A DNA stretch of 64,000 nucleotides from Aquimonas sp964586455 (GTDB taxonomy: Bacteria > Pseudomonadota > Gammaproteobacteria > Xanthomonadales > Xanthomonadaceae). This document shows, piece after piece, positions 55,705 to 63,966 of the stretch; the stretch's first letter is position 1; every line of letters begins with the position of its first letter. A program made the position numbers and the translations under genes. The notes below the pieces were generated by a model. That model was not told the origin of the DNA. It made no database searches and saw only the letters and a list, made by a program, of their open reading frames with translations. The DNA lies in assembly GCA_964586455.1 (NCBI GenBank), contig CAZPHV010000017.1:17450-81449 (forward strand). Reading direction: 5' to 3'.

Positions 55705-56601
55705 TCAGCCGATCTCGAACACCAGCAGGTCGCCTGAGGCCGCCGCGAAGCTCTGCCCCAGGCTGATACAACCCGTGCGGCGCAGCGGCAACTCGTTGCG
55801 GTGCACGCGCAGTTCTTCTTCATCGCCGATGCGCACGAAGCTGCCGTTGGTGCTGCGATCGGTCAGCACCCACAGGCCACGCCGACACTCCAGGCTGGCG
55901 TGGTTGCGGCTGACCCATTCGGCCTCGATCGAAAGCCCGCAGCCCGGGTCACGCCCCATGTTGAACGGCGGCGCATCCTCGCGCAGCTCGATCACTCGAC
56001 CGCGGTGGCGCAGCGTGAGGCGCGCACCGGCCTGGGTGGTGTCATCGACCTTGATTGCACGCTGGATGGTGGTGAGGTTGCTGGTGTCTTCCTGCCAGAT
56101 CAGGTCGACGATTTCGATGGCCAACAGCTTGCCGGCCACCCGCGCGCGGCCCAGTGCACGCGAGCGAATCCCCCCCACAACGGTCAGGTCCTTGACCGAG
56201 CCCGCCGTGGTGACGATCTGTTCGCGCTTGGCCAAGGCTGCCATGCGTGCTGCCACATTGACTGCATCGCCGTAGACGTCGCCATTCTCGAGCAGGGCTT
56301 CGCCGTGATGGAAACCCACGCGGATGCCGAGGTTATCTGCCACGAAGTCCGGATCGGTGCTGACTCGGCGCTGCATGTCACAGGCCGCCAGCGCCGCCTG
56401 CACGGCCGCCGGAAAGGTGCACATGATCTCGTCACCGATGGTCTTCACCAGTCGCCCGCCGTGGGCGGCGGCGATCCGGGTCAGGGCCTCAAGCACGCTT
56501 GAGATGATCCGGCGCGCCTCGACATCTCCGAGCGTCTCAAACAGGCGTGTGCTGCCGCTGACGTCGGCAAACAGGATCGAGATCGGCTGGGTCGCACTCA
56601 T
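55705..56601 (-). CDS. Class III adenylate cyclase fused to FHA domain
   Basis: 298 residues. The N-terminal cyclase keeps all six catalytic positions: metal Asp13 (LFADVSGSTRLF) and Asp57 (KTIGDEIM), adenine-selecting Lys53 and Asp108 (ENGDVYGDAVN), and Asn115 and Arg119 (NVAARM). It should make cAMP from ATP. The C-terminal FHA domain (about 205-298) has GRDPGC (Arg217), SRNHASLE and TNGSFV, the phosphothreonine-binding pattern. That suggests control by a Ser/Thr kinase or a phosphoprotein partner; none is in view. The ATG at 56601 lies close behind a TATGAT box. Confidence 0.88.
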   Translation of the reverse strand: MSATQPISILFADVSGSTRLFETLGDVEARRIISSVLEALTRIAAAHGGRLVKTIGDEIMCTFPAAVQAALAACDMQRRVSTDPDFVADNLGIRVGFHHGEALLENGDVYGDAVNVAARMAALAKREQIVTTAGSVKDLTVVGGIRSRALGRARVAGKLLAIEIVDLIWQEDTSNLTTIQRAIKVDDTTQAGARLTLRHRGRVIELREDAPPFNMGRDPGCGLSIEAEWVSRNHASLECRRGLWVLTDRSTNGSFVRIGDEEELRVHRNELPLRRTGCISLGQSFAAASGDLLVFEIG

Positions 56602-56609
56602 GGCCACGC

Positions 56610-56615
56610 ATCATA
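56610..56615 (-). promoter_or_regulatory. Candidate -10 box for the cyclase gene
   Basis: TATGAT on the minus strand, eight bases before the ATG, which would give a nearly leaderless mRNA. Confidence 0.35.
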
Positions 56616-56668
56616 GGGAAAGGCGGCGGCGCCGTCATGGCGCTGTCGGAATACGCGCAAGGCGAGGC

Positions 56669-58297
56669 TCAGGTCGTGGGCTTTTCGTAGGCTTTGACGG
56701 GGGCCGGCGCGGCGAAGCTGTCAGCGCGCGCCAGCGGCCAGAACAGCTCGAACACGGGATGCTTGGGCAACCCCTCCAGCAATGCGCCTGGCTTGACGAA
56801 GAAGTGCAGGTTGGCCAAGGAGCGGATCTCATTCCCGGACACCCGGCGAATGATGTGCTCCGGCCCCAGCTGGTCGGGGTGCTCCAGGCCGGCCGCTGCC
56901 AGCAGGTCCCGCAGCGCTTTCAAGGTGTTTTGATGGAAGTGAAAGACCCGCTCAGCCTTGTCCGGCACCACCAGCGCGCGCTGTCGTGAGGGATCCTGCG
57001 TGGCGACACCGGTCGGGCACTTGTCGGTGTGGCAGCTCTGCGACTGGATGCAGCCCAGCGCAAACATGAAGCCGCGCGCGGAATTGCACCAGTCGGCGCC
57101 GATCGCGAACGTTCGCGCCATGTCGAAGGCGGTGACAATCTTGCCGGCGGCGCCGATCTTGATCCGCGAGCGCAGGTTCAGGCCCACCAGGGTGTTGTGC
57201 ACCAGAATCAGCGCTTCCGTCAGCGGTGCGCCGACATGGTTGGTGAACTCCAGCGGTGCTGCGCCGGTGCCGCCCTCGCCGCCATCCACCACGATGAAGT
57301 CGGGCGTGATCCCGGTCACCACCATCGCCCGCGCGATCGCGAACCACTCCCAGGGGTGTCCGATCGCCAGCTTGAAGCCCGTCGGCTTGCCGCCCGAGAA
57401 TTCGCGCAGCCGGGCGACGAACTTCAGTAGCCCGATCGGCGTGTCAAACGCGCCGTGGCGCGCCGGCGACAGACAATCCATACCGATCGGAACGCCGCGG
57501 GCCTCGGCGATCTCGGGCGTCACCTTGGCGCCTGGAAGAATGCCGCCCTGACCGGGCTTCGCGCCCTGACTCAGCTTCAACTCGATCATCTTCACCTGCG
57601 GGTTGCGGGCATTCGCGATGAAGCGCTCCTCGCTGAAGCTACCGTCGTCGTTGCGACAGCCGAAGTAACCCGACCCGATCTCCCAGACCAGATCGCCGCC
57701 GTGCTCGCGGTGGTAGCGCGAGATCGAGCCTTCGCCGGTGTCGTGATAGAAACCGCCGCGCTGGGCGCCCAGGTTGAGCGCGCGCACGGCCGCCGCAGAC
57801 AGCGAGCCGAAGCTCATCGCCGAAATGTTGAACACGCTGGCCGAATACGGCTGACTGCAGTCGGGGCCACCGATGCGGATGCGGAAGTCGTGGTCCGTCA
57901 GGTCCACCGGCTGCAGGCTGTGGTTGATCCACTCGTACTGCGCTCGATACACGTCGAGCTGGGTGCCGAAGGGGCGCTTGTCCATCGTGTTCTTGGCGCG
58001 CTGGTAGACGATCGAGCGCTGCGAGCGCGAGAACGGGGTCTGCTCTTCGTCACCCTCAAGCAGGTACTGCCGGATCTCCGGCCGCATCGATTCGATCAGA
58101 TAGCGGAAGTGCGCCAGCAGCGGGTAGTTGCGCAGCAGCGCCCGCGGGCTCTGCACAAAATCGCGGACACCGAGCACGGACAGCAGCAGTGCGCCCGCGA
58201 ACAGCCACCACCAGCCGTTGCCAAACTTCAGGGCCAGCGCTGCTGAGACCGGAACAAGGAGGATGCAGGCCAGCCAGGCCAGGTAACGGGAGGGCAT
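56669..58297 (-). CDS. FMN-binding glutamate-synthase-family protein
   Basis: 542 residues. Two N-terminal membrane helices (about 8-45) precede a glutamate synthase GltS-like FMN-binding TIM barrel: FNISAMSFGSLSAAAVRALN, HDTGEGSISRYHREHGGDLVW, IELKLSQGAKPGQGGILPGAKV, VVDGGEGGTGAAPLEF and an iron-sulfur-like CIQSQSCHTDKCPTGV. It resembles the stand-alone archaeal-type GltS proteins; whether it makes glutamate or serves another flavin reaction is unknown. It should face the cytoplasm from the inner membrane. Confidence 0.85.
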   Translation of the reverse strand: MPSRYLAWLACILLVPVSAALALKFGNGWWWLFAGALLLSVLGVRDFVQSPRALLRNYPLLAHFRYLIESMRPEIRQYLLEGDEEQTPFSRSQRSIVYQRAKNTMDKRPFGTQLDVYRAQYEWINHSLQPVDLTDHDFRIRIGGPDCSQPYSASVFNISAMSFGSLSAAAVRALNLGAQRGGFYHDTGEGSISRYHREHGGDLVWEIGSGYFGCRNDDGSFSEERFIANARNPQVKMIELKLSQGAKPGQGGILPGAKVTPEIAEARGVPIGMDCLSPARHGAFDTPIGLLKFVARLREFSGGKPTGFKLAIGHPWEWFAIARAMVVTGITPDFIVVDGGEGGTGAAPLEFTNHVGAPLTEALILVHNTLVGLNLRSRIKIGAAGKIVTAFDMARTFAIGADWCNSARGFMFALGCIQSQSCHTDKCPTGVATQDPSRQRALVVPDKAERVFHFHQNTLKALRDLLAAAGLEHPDQLGPEHIIRRVSGNEIRSLANLHFFVKPGALLEGLPKHPVFELFWPLARADSFAAPAPVKAYEKPTT

Positions 58298-58348
58298 GGA
58301 TCGCGGACTCCTTCAGGGCAAGAGGCGCACATGATGCCCGCAGCGTCG

Positions 58349-58579
58349 TCAACGGTGTCGGATCGCCAGCACCTGACCCGGGCGAAGATTGGCCGCAGCG
58401 TGCTCCAGCTCGGCCAGGGATTCTTCTTCAAACTCCAACGCGTCCACACCGTGGAAGTGCGCGTACACGTCGCCCTCGAAGCCGTCGCCTGCGCTGAGCG
58501 CAAAGCTGCCTTCAGGCACCGCACCCAGCGATGACACGGGTTCGAATTCGAGATGGACGGGGTTCACGGGCACGGACAT
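58349..58579 (-). CDS. Small conserved-looking hypothetical protein
   Basis: 76 residues, acidic (SLAELEHAAANLRPGQVLAIRHR at the end), with no signal peptide or helix. I do not recognise the family. The composition is protein-like, and the gene runs in the same direction as the neighbouring FMN-protein gene, upstream of it by 51 nt, so they could be an operon. The ribosome-binding site (AGGTGA) is too close to be convincing. Confidence 0.5.
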   Translation of the reverse strand: MSVPVNPVHLEFEPVSSLGAVPEGSFALSAGDGFEGDVYAHFHGVDALEFEEESLAELEHAAANLRPGQVLAIRHR

Positions 58580-58652
58580 TCACCTCGACGACATGGGGTG
58601 GATATCGACCCACCCGAATCTGATTCAACACATTGTGTGGGTCTCGATTCAT

Positions 58653-58909
58653 CGCTACCGCACACGCGATGCGGGGCTCCGTTTCGACCCGCCGTATGCA
58701 ACGCTCGACCAAGGCGAAGGTCAATCGCGGCCGTGGTGACAGCGCGTAGCGCACTGAGGCGAGCGCTGAGCTCTCATAGGGTCACCGCTACCGCACACTC
58801 CACGCGGCGCTCCGTTTCAACCTGCCACGTGCAACGCTCGATCAACGCACGGATCGATTGCGGCCGCGATCCGGTGGCAGCGCGAGCAGACCGGGGCCGG
58901 CGTTGAGCT
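58653..58909. repeat. Imperfect direct repeat, period 133 bp
   Basis: Two related units, 58653-58772 and 58786-58909, both starting CGCTACCGCACAC and sharing GGCTCCGTTTC or GCGCTCCGTTTC, GCAACGCTCGA and GCGGCCG, and ending in TGAGCT. They look like a duplicated fragment downstream of tRNA-Leu. Confidence 0.65.
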
Positions 58910-58911
58910 GC

Positions 58912-58935
58912 GGTGGGTCAAGACCCAACCTATGG
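58912..58935. repeat. GGTGGGTC/GACCCAACC palindrome copy
   Basis: GGTGGGTCAAGACCCAACCTATGG, a diverged copy of the GGTGGGCC family with the CTATGG tag. Confidence 0.5.
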
Positions 58936-59004
58936 CGGCGTTTTCTTGAAACGGAACGACGAGCATTCGTGGAAGCGGCGGAGCGATCCATCTTTGCGAC
59001 TGTG

Positions 59005-59088
59005 TGCCCAGAGCGGGACTCGAACCCGCACACCCTTGCGGATAGCAGATTTTAAGTCTGCTGCGTCTACCGGTTTCGCCATCCGGGC
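59005..59088 (-). tRNA. tRNA-Leu (anticodon UAA)
   Basis: 84 nt on the minus strand. The acceptor stem pairs GCCCGGA with TCTGGGC, the anticodon loop is CTTAAAA flanked by GCAGA/TCTGC (anticodon TAA), there is a long variable arm (TATCCGCAAGGGTG), and the T arm is GCGGGTTCGAGTCCCGC. CCA is not encoded. A TACACT box lies about 10 nt upstream. Confidence 0.93.
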
Positions 59089-59098
59089 GGCGCCGCGC

Positions 59099-59126
59099 AG
59101 TGTACCGATGCTGCGGGGTCTTGTGA
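59099..59126 (-). promoter_or_regulatory. Possible promoter of tRNA-Leu
   Basis: On the minus strand, TCACAA (59121-59126), 16 nt, then TACACT (59099-59104), 10 nt before the tRNA. The -35 match is weak. Confidence 0.35.
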
Positions 59127-59215
59127 GCTTTTGCGCCTATGCCTGCCACCAATCGGGCTGCGTGGCTGGGGCATGAGTCCGCTACGCTGCGCGGCAATTC
59201 CCTATTGATGCCCCC

Positions 59216-60115
59216 ATGTCGCTCACTCATCTCGACCGCCTGGAAGCCGAAAGCCTGCACATCTTTCGCGAGGCCGCTGCAGCCGCGCGGAAACCTGTGC
59301 TGCTCTATTCGATCGGCAAGGACAGCAGCGTACTTCTGCACCTTGCGCGCAAGGCGTTTGCGCCCGGGCGCCTGCCGTTTCCGCTGCTGCATATCGATAC
59401 CGGCTGGAAGTTCCGCGAGATGATCGAGTTCCGCGACGGGCTTGCGCGTCGGTTCGGGCTGGACCTGATCGTGCACACCAACCCAGAGGGCCATGCGGCC
59501 GGTGTAAACCCCATCACCCACGGCAGTGCGGTGCACACGGACGTAATGAAGACCCAGGCCCTGCGCCAGGCGCTCGATGCACACGGCTTCGATGCGGCTT
59601 TCGGTGGTGCGCGCCGCGACGAGGAGGCCTCGCGTGCGAAAGAGCGCGTCGTCAGCCACCGCAGTCCAGGGCATCGCTGGGAGCCCAAGCGCCAGCGGCC
59701 GGAACTCTGGCAGCAGTTCAACCTGCGCCATGCGCCCGGTGAGACCTTCCGCGTGTTCCCTCTTTCGAACTGGACGGAAGCCGACATCTGGCGCTACATC
59801 GAGCGCGAGAACATCGACGTAGTCCCGCTGTACTTCGCCAAGCCACGCCCTGTGGTTCGGCGCTCCGGCACCTGGATCATGGTCGACGATGCGCGCCTGC
59901 CGCTGGAGCCGGGCGAGCAGCCGCAGCTGATCAGCGTGCGTTTCCGCACCCTGGGCTGCTATCCGCTCACCGGCGCGGTTGAAAGCGAGGCCACAGACTT
60001 GCCTGCCGTGTTGGCCGAAATGGCGGCATCAAGAGCGTCCGAGCGCCAAGGCCGCCTGATCGACGGTGACGGCTCGGCATCCATGGAGCGCAAGAAACAG
60101 GAGGGCTATTTCTGA
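59216..60115 (+). CDS. cysD: Sulfate adenylyltransferase subunit 2
   Basis: 299 residues of the PP-loop ATP-pyrophosphatase family. The loop SIGKDSSVLLHLARKAF lies near the N-terminus, then IDTGWKFREMIEF, GGARRDEEASRAKE and PLSNWTEADIWRYI. With CysN it activates sulfate to adenosine-5'-phosphosulfate for cysteine synthesis, using GTP hydrolysis by CysN. The stop overlaps the cysNC start by one base (TGATG). Confidence 0.95.
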   Translation: MSLTHLDRLEAESLHIFREAAAAARKPVLLYSIGKDSSVLLHLARKAFAPGRLPFPLLHIDTGWKFREMIEFRDGLARRFGLDLIVHTNPEGHAAGVNPITHGSAVHTDVMKTQALRQALDAHGFDAAFGGARRDEEASRAKERVVSHRSPGHRWEPKRQRPELWQQFNLRHAPGETFRVFPLSNWTEADIWRYIERENIDVVPLYFAKPRPVVRRSGTWIMVDDARLPLEPGEQPQLISVRFRTLGCYPLTGAVESEATDLPAVLAEMAASRASERQGRLIDGDGSASMERKKQEGYF

Positions 60116-62052
60116 TGAGCGCCCTGCCCCATTCCGCTGCAACCGACTCTACTGCCGAGACCGCCCCCATCGCCCTGCCCGCACCCGAGCATCGCCCGCA
60201 TCTGCGCCTGCTCACCTGCGGCAGCGTGGACGACGGCAAGAGCACTCTGATCGGCCGCCTGCTGTTCGAGACCGACAGCGTGCCCGACGACCAGCTCGCA
60301 AACCTCGAACTGCTGTCGCGCCGCCATGGCACACGCGGCGAGAAGGTCGACTACGCCCTGTTGCTCGATGGCCTCTCAGCCGAACGTGAGCAAGGCATCA
60401 CCATCGACGTGGCCTGGCGCTACTTCGGCACCCAACGCACCGCCTTCATCGTCGCGGATTCCCCCGGCCACGCCGAGTACACCCGCAACATGGTGACCGC
60501 CGCCAGCCACTGCGACCTCGCGGTGCTGCTGGTCGACGCACGTCAGGGCCTGCTGCCGCAAACCCTGCGGCATGCGTGCATCGCCGCATTGCTGGGCATC
60601 CGCCGGGTGGTGCTGGCGGTGAACAAGATGGATCGCATCGGCTTCGATGCAGAGGCTTTTGAGCGGATCAATGAGCGCTTTGCCGACTTCGCCGCGCGCG
60701 TCGGTCTGGACCATGTGCAGCCAATTCCGCTGTGTGCGATCGACGGCGACAACCTCGTGCACCGCAGTGCGCGCATGCCCTGGTATGCGGGGCCTGCCCT
60801 GCTGGAGCATCTGGAGGCCATGGCTGCGGAACTGGCCTCGGCACCGCCACAGGCGCGACATGCGCCGCGCCTGCCGGTGAGTTGGGTGGTGCGACCGGAC
60901 GCGGATTTCCGCGGCTTCGCTGGCCAGCTGCAGCGCGGCGCGCTGCGGGTGGGCGACAGCCTGCGCAGCGTGCCCTCGGGCCAAACATCGAAAGTACGTG
61001 GGCTGTGGCTGGGTGAGCAGGCCCTGAAGGTCGCGCACCCGGGCCAGTCGATCGTGGTTGCACTGGAAGACGAAATCGACTCCAGCCGCGGCGACGTGCT
61101 GTGCGCGGCGGCGGATCCGGTCGAGGCCAGCGACCAGTTCGAGGTCGACATCGTCTGGCTGGGTGAGCAACCGATGCTGGCGGGGCGTCCCTATCGCCTG
61201 CAATTGGGCACGGCCAGCGCGCTGGCCACGCCCGCTTCACCGAAATACCGGCTCAACGTCGAAACCCTGGAGCAGCTGGCGGCGCGCACCCTGGCGGTCA
61301 ACGAGATCGGTCGCGTCAACCTGGCTCTGGACCGCACCCTGCCCTTCGAGACCTATGCCAACAATCCGGGCCTGGGCGGCGGCATCCTGATCGACACGCT
61401 CAGCCATCAGACGGTAGGCGCGGTGATGGTTCGCCACGCGCTGCGTCGCGCGTCGAATCTGCACTGGCAGGCGCTCGACATCACCCGTGCCAAGCGCGCC
61501 GGACAGAAGGGTCAGAAGCCGGCAGTACTGTGGTTCACCGGGCTCTCGGGCGCAGGCAAGTCAACCATCGCCAACCTGGTCGAGAAACAGCTGCATGCGC
61601 TCGGCAAGCACACCTACCTGCTGGATGGCGACAACGTGCGCCACGGCCTTAACAAGGATCTCGGCTTCACCGATGCCGATCGCGTCGAGAACATCCGCCG
61701 CGTGGCCGAAGTGGCGAAGCTGATGGCCGACGCGGGACTCATCTGTCTGGTGTCCTTCATCTCGCCGTTCCGCAGCGAACGCGCATTTGCACGTGGCCTG
61801 CTGCCGGAGGGCGAGTTCTTCGAGGTCTTCGTCGATACGCCGCTGGAGGTCGCCGAGGCGCGTGACGTCAAGGGTCTATACGCAAAGGCAAGAAGAGGTG
61901 AACTGCGCAACTTCACCGGTATTGATTCGGCCTATGAACAGCCAGAGTCAGCAGAGCTGCATCTGCGGGCCGATCACCTGTCGCCGGAAGCCGCCGCCGA
62001 GGCGGTGATCGAGGGCTTGCGAAGCGCTGGTGTGCTGGAGGGTGAGCTTTAG
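60115..62052 (+). CDS. cysNC: Sulfate adenylyltransferase subunit 1 / APS kinase fusion
   Basis: 645 residues. The N-terminal CysN GTPase has GSVDDGKSTLIGR (G1), ADSPGHAEYT (G3) and VNKMDRIGF (G4), followed by EF-Tu-like beta-barrels. The C-terminal CysC kinase (about 460-645) has the P-loop TGLSGAGKST, DGDNVRHGLNKDLGF and SPFRSERAFAR. It therefore drives sulfate to APS and then to PAPS in one polypeptide, as in several Xanthomonadales and other proteobacteria. It is translationally coupled to cysD. Confidence 0.95.
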   Translation: MSALPHSAATDSTAETAPIALPAPEHRPHLRLLTCGSVDDGKSTLIGRLLFETDSVPDDQLANLELLSRRHGTRGEKVDYALLLDGLSAEREQGITIDVAWRYFGTQRTAFIVADSPGHAEYTRNMVTAASHCDLAVLLVDARQGLLPQTLRHACIAALLGIRRVVLAVNKMDRIGFDAEAFERINERFADFAARVGLDHVQPIPLCAIDGDNLVHRSARMPWYAGPALLEHLEAMAAELASAPPQARHAPRLPVSWVVRPDADFRGFAGQLQRGALRVGDSLRSVPSGQTSKVRGLWLGEQALKVAHPGQSIVVALEDEIDSSRGDVLCAAADPVEASDQFEVDIVWLGEQPMLAGRPYRLQLGTASALATPASPKYRLNVETLEQLAARTLAVNEIGRVNLALDRTLPFETYANNPGLGGGILIDTLSHQTVGAVMVRHALRRASNLHWQALDITRAKRAGQKGQKPAVLWFTGLSGAGKSTIANLVEKQLHALGKHTYLLDGDNVRHGLNKDLGFTDADRVENIRRVAEVAKLMADAGLICLVSFISPFRSERAFARGLLPEGEFFEVFVDTPLEVAEARDVKGLYAKARRGELRNFTGIDSAYEQPESAELHLRADHLSPEAAAEAVIEGLRSAGVLEGEL

Positions 62053-62206
62053 GGAAGCTCTGATTTTGCCGAGCTTCCTGCACGCCATGGATGGCGTGCT
62101 CGCGAGTCAAGCGTGCCAGTGTTTGATTCCGCGCGAGTGAGTCCGGACTTGCGCCGGACTCACGGCGTCTGAAGAGCTCCAGGATGGAGTTCTTCAGACC
62201 TTCCCC
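62052..62206 (-). repeat. Multi-hairpin dispersed element, copy C (inverted)
   Basis: About 155 bp in the opposite orientation to copies A and B, beginning on the last base of the cysNC stop codon. The ends GGGAAGCTCTGA and TCAGACCTTCCCC are inverted repeats, and GCACGCCATGGATGGCGTGC is an internal hairpin. Confidence 0.8.
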
Positions 62207-62499
62207 AGGGCTCGCGAGACGGGCATTGGCATCGGTGCATGCCCAGCACGGCCGCGGCCCTGCATCGTTTACTCGCCCTCCGCAAAGCACTGGCGCTGTT
62301 GTGCATCGAACTTCAGAGCAAGGCACTGCGCCCTGACCGAATGCGCTCGGCAGCCTTCGTTGGGCATCGCCTTCGGCTCCGCGCAATATCCCAGAACAGG
62401 CGGACAGCCGAGGCGTGCCGCGTGAGAGATTCGGTGGGCCACCGCTTGGCTGACTGAAGCCAGCGTCGAGCGCCGGTGGGCCAGGGCCCACCCTATGGC
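62207..62499. other. Non-coding spacer with palindrome
   Basis: No gene is supported. It contains GGTGGGCCAGGGCCCACCCTATGG (62475-62498), a perfect member of the dispersed palindrome family. Confidence 0.5.
62475..62498. repeat. GGTGGGCC/GGCCCACC palindrome
   Basis: GGTGGGCCAGGGCCCACCCTATGG, next to the end of the small membrane-protein gene. Confidence 0.65.
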
Positions 62500-62739
62500 T
62501 CAGCGCTTGCGCAGTGCGCCGGCGACCAGCAGGACGATGCCGACGCCGAGCAGCACGAAACCGATCGTCTGACCCTGCTCGCCGCGGTCCGCCACGCGAA
62601 TGCTGCCATCTCCGACTTCCAGGGCCTTGTCGCCGACGCGCAGCACTTCGTTCTTGCCTTCGAGCTGGACCAGCCCCGACACCAGAACACCGCCACCAAT
62701 CGCCAACACGAGTCCAAGTGCTATCAGGATTCCGCGCAT
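62500..62739 (-). CDS. Small two-helix membrane protein
   Basis: 79 residues with two membrane helices: GILIALGLVLAIGGGVLVSG at the N-terminus and GFVLLGVGIVLLVAGALRKR at the end, joined by an acidic loop with VLRVGDKALEVGDGSIRV. It resembles DUF3185-type small inner-membrane proteins, though this is weakly based. The ATG at 62739 is where the helix begins; the frame runs to 62811. Function unknown. Confidence 0.65.
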   Translation of the reverse strand: MRGILIALGLVLAIGGGVLVSGLVQLEGKNEVLRVGDKALEVGDGSIRVADRGEQGQTIGFVLLGVGIVLLVAGALRKR

Positions 62740-62958
62740 GTCTCCGCTCCTTGCCACGATCGCCGCGGGTCGCGGCGCCGGCACTGTGCGGGTGCGGTGC
62801 GGCTTGCACAAGCACCTTCGTCAGGCCCATGCGGGTGCGAGGCGAGGAAGCCTTTGCGGTTCGATGACATCGGTTGCTCACGGCGGACTCTTCGTCCGCC
62901 TGTTCCGTGATACCGCTGCTGCACGACAGCTGCGCTCCAAGAGGCATAAGCTTTCGCA

Positions 62959-63726
62959 ATGACCGCCCCCGCCCTCATCCACTCCACCCTTATGAGCCCC
63001 GCGCTGGACGCACTTGCTGCGCAGGGTTTCTGTTTTCTGCCTCGCGTCGACAGCCTGGCCCAGCTTGACGATGTCGCTGAGTCAGACTGGGCGGAGTTTG
63101 CCGCCAGTTGGGGCCAACTGGGTGTCGATACCCACATGGCCGACGGTGGTCGCTACCGGCGCCGCCGACATGCGGTCTTCGCAGCCAGCCGCGCGCGCGG
63201 TATCGAGCGTCTACCCGATGCACCGCACTACCAGGCTCTGCACTACAACCGTCTGAATGGCGGCATCGAGCGCTGGTTCCAACCGGTCCTCACGGAAACG
63301 ACGGACAGCGCGCCCTTTCGCGCTCTGGCGGGATTCGCCCTGACTCTGTTCTCGCAGCTCGCGCCCGAGGTCGAGCGCTGGCAGGTGGAAGCGCACCAGT
63401 TCCGCATCGAAGCCCTGCCCGGACAGCCGGGCCAACCCACGCCGGAAGGCGTGCATCGCGACGGCGTCGACTACGTGCTGGTGGCCTTGATCGATCGCCA
63501 CAACATTCGCGAAGGCACCACCACCATCCACTCGACCGACGGCGCTGAGCTCGGCGCCTTTACCTTGACCGACCCGCTGGACTTGGCCTTGGTCGACGAC
63601 CAGCGCGTATGGCATGGCGTCACAGCGGTCGAACCTCTGGACCCGAGCCAACCGGCTTGGCGCGATGTGCTGGTGCTGACTTTCAAGCGTGCCGAAGGCG
63701 TGCACAGCGCGGCGCCCAAGCCATAG
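62959..63726 (+). CDS. 2-oxoglutarate/Fe(II) dioxygenase family protein
   Basis: 255 residues of the 2OG-Fe_Oxy_2 (PF10014-like) group. Iron ligands are His166 and Asp168 (GVHRDGVDYVLVALI) and His219 (RVWHGVTAVEP); Arg242 (RDVLVLTFKR) may hold 2-oxoglutarate. An N-terminal FCFLPRVDS segment begins the fold. Relatives include isoleucine dioxygenases, but the substrate here is unknown. It is cytoplasmic, with no signal peptide. Confidence 0.85.
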   Translation: MTAPALIHSTLMSPALDALAAQGFCFLPRVDSLAQLDDVAESDWAEFAASWGQLGVDTHMADGGRYRRRRHAVFAASRARGIERLPDAPHYQALHYNRLNGGIERWFQPVLTETTDSAPFRALAGFALTLFSQLAPEVERWQVEAHQFRIEALPGQPGQPTPEGVHRDGVDYVLVALIDRHNIREGTTTIHSTDGAELGAFTLTDPLDLALVDDQRVWHGVTAVEPLDPSQPAWRDVLVLTFKRAEGVHSAAPKP

Positions 63727-63740
63727 GGTGGGCCCCGGCC
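63725..63740. repeat. GGTGGGCC-family half copy
   Basis: GGGTGGGCCCCGGCC just after the dioxygenase stop, preceded by CATA. Confidence 0.55.
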
Positions 63741-63868
63741 GCTCACGGCGTGCGCACTGGCGACAGAAGTCGCCCAACTGAGCTGGGCGCTCGGGCAGAT
63801 CGCGTCGCCGCGAAAGGCGAATGCAGCTCGTTTGGAATGCAGAGATCGGGGCGAGAGTTCGCCTCATG

Positions 63869-63892
63869 GTGGGCCGGGGCCCACCCTATGCA
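63869..63892. repeat. GGTGGGCC/GGCCCACC palindrome
   Basis: GGTGGGCCGGGGCCCACCCTATGC, perfect palindrome with CTATG tag. Confidence 0.65.
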
Positions 63893-63950
63893 AGCGGGAG
63901 CCGTTGCCGAATTGGGCCACGTTCCAGCCGTCCTGCGGCACGCCATTCAT

Positions 63951-63966
63951 AGGGTGGGCCCTGGCC
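63951..63966. repeat. GGTGGGCC-family half copy
   Basis: GGGTGGGCCCTGGCC preceded by CATA, in the same orientation as the copy at 63725. Confidence 0.5.

Larger units (their letters stand above)
58580..59004. other. Repeat-bearing non-coding spacer
   Basis: 425 bp between the small hypothetical gene and tRNA-Leu, containing the 133-bp direct repeat and a GGTGGGTC palindrome. No gene is seen. Confidence 0.5.
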
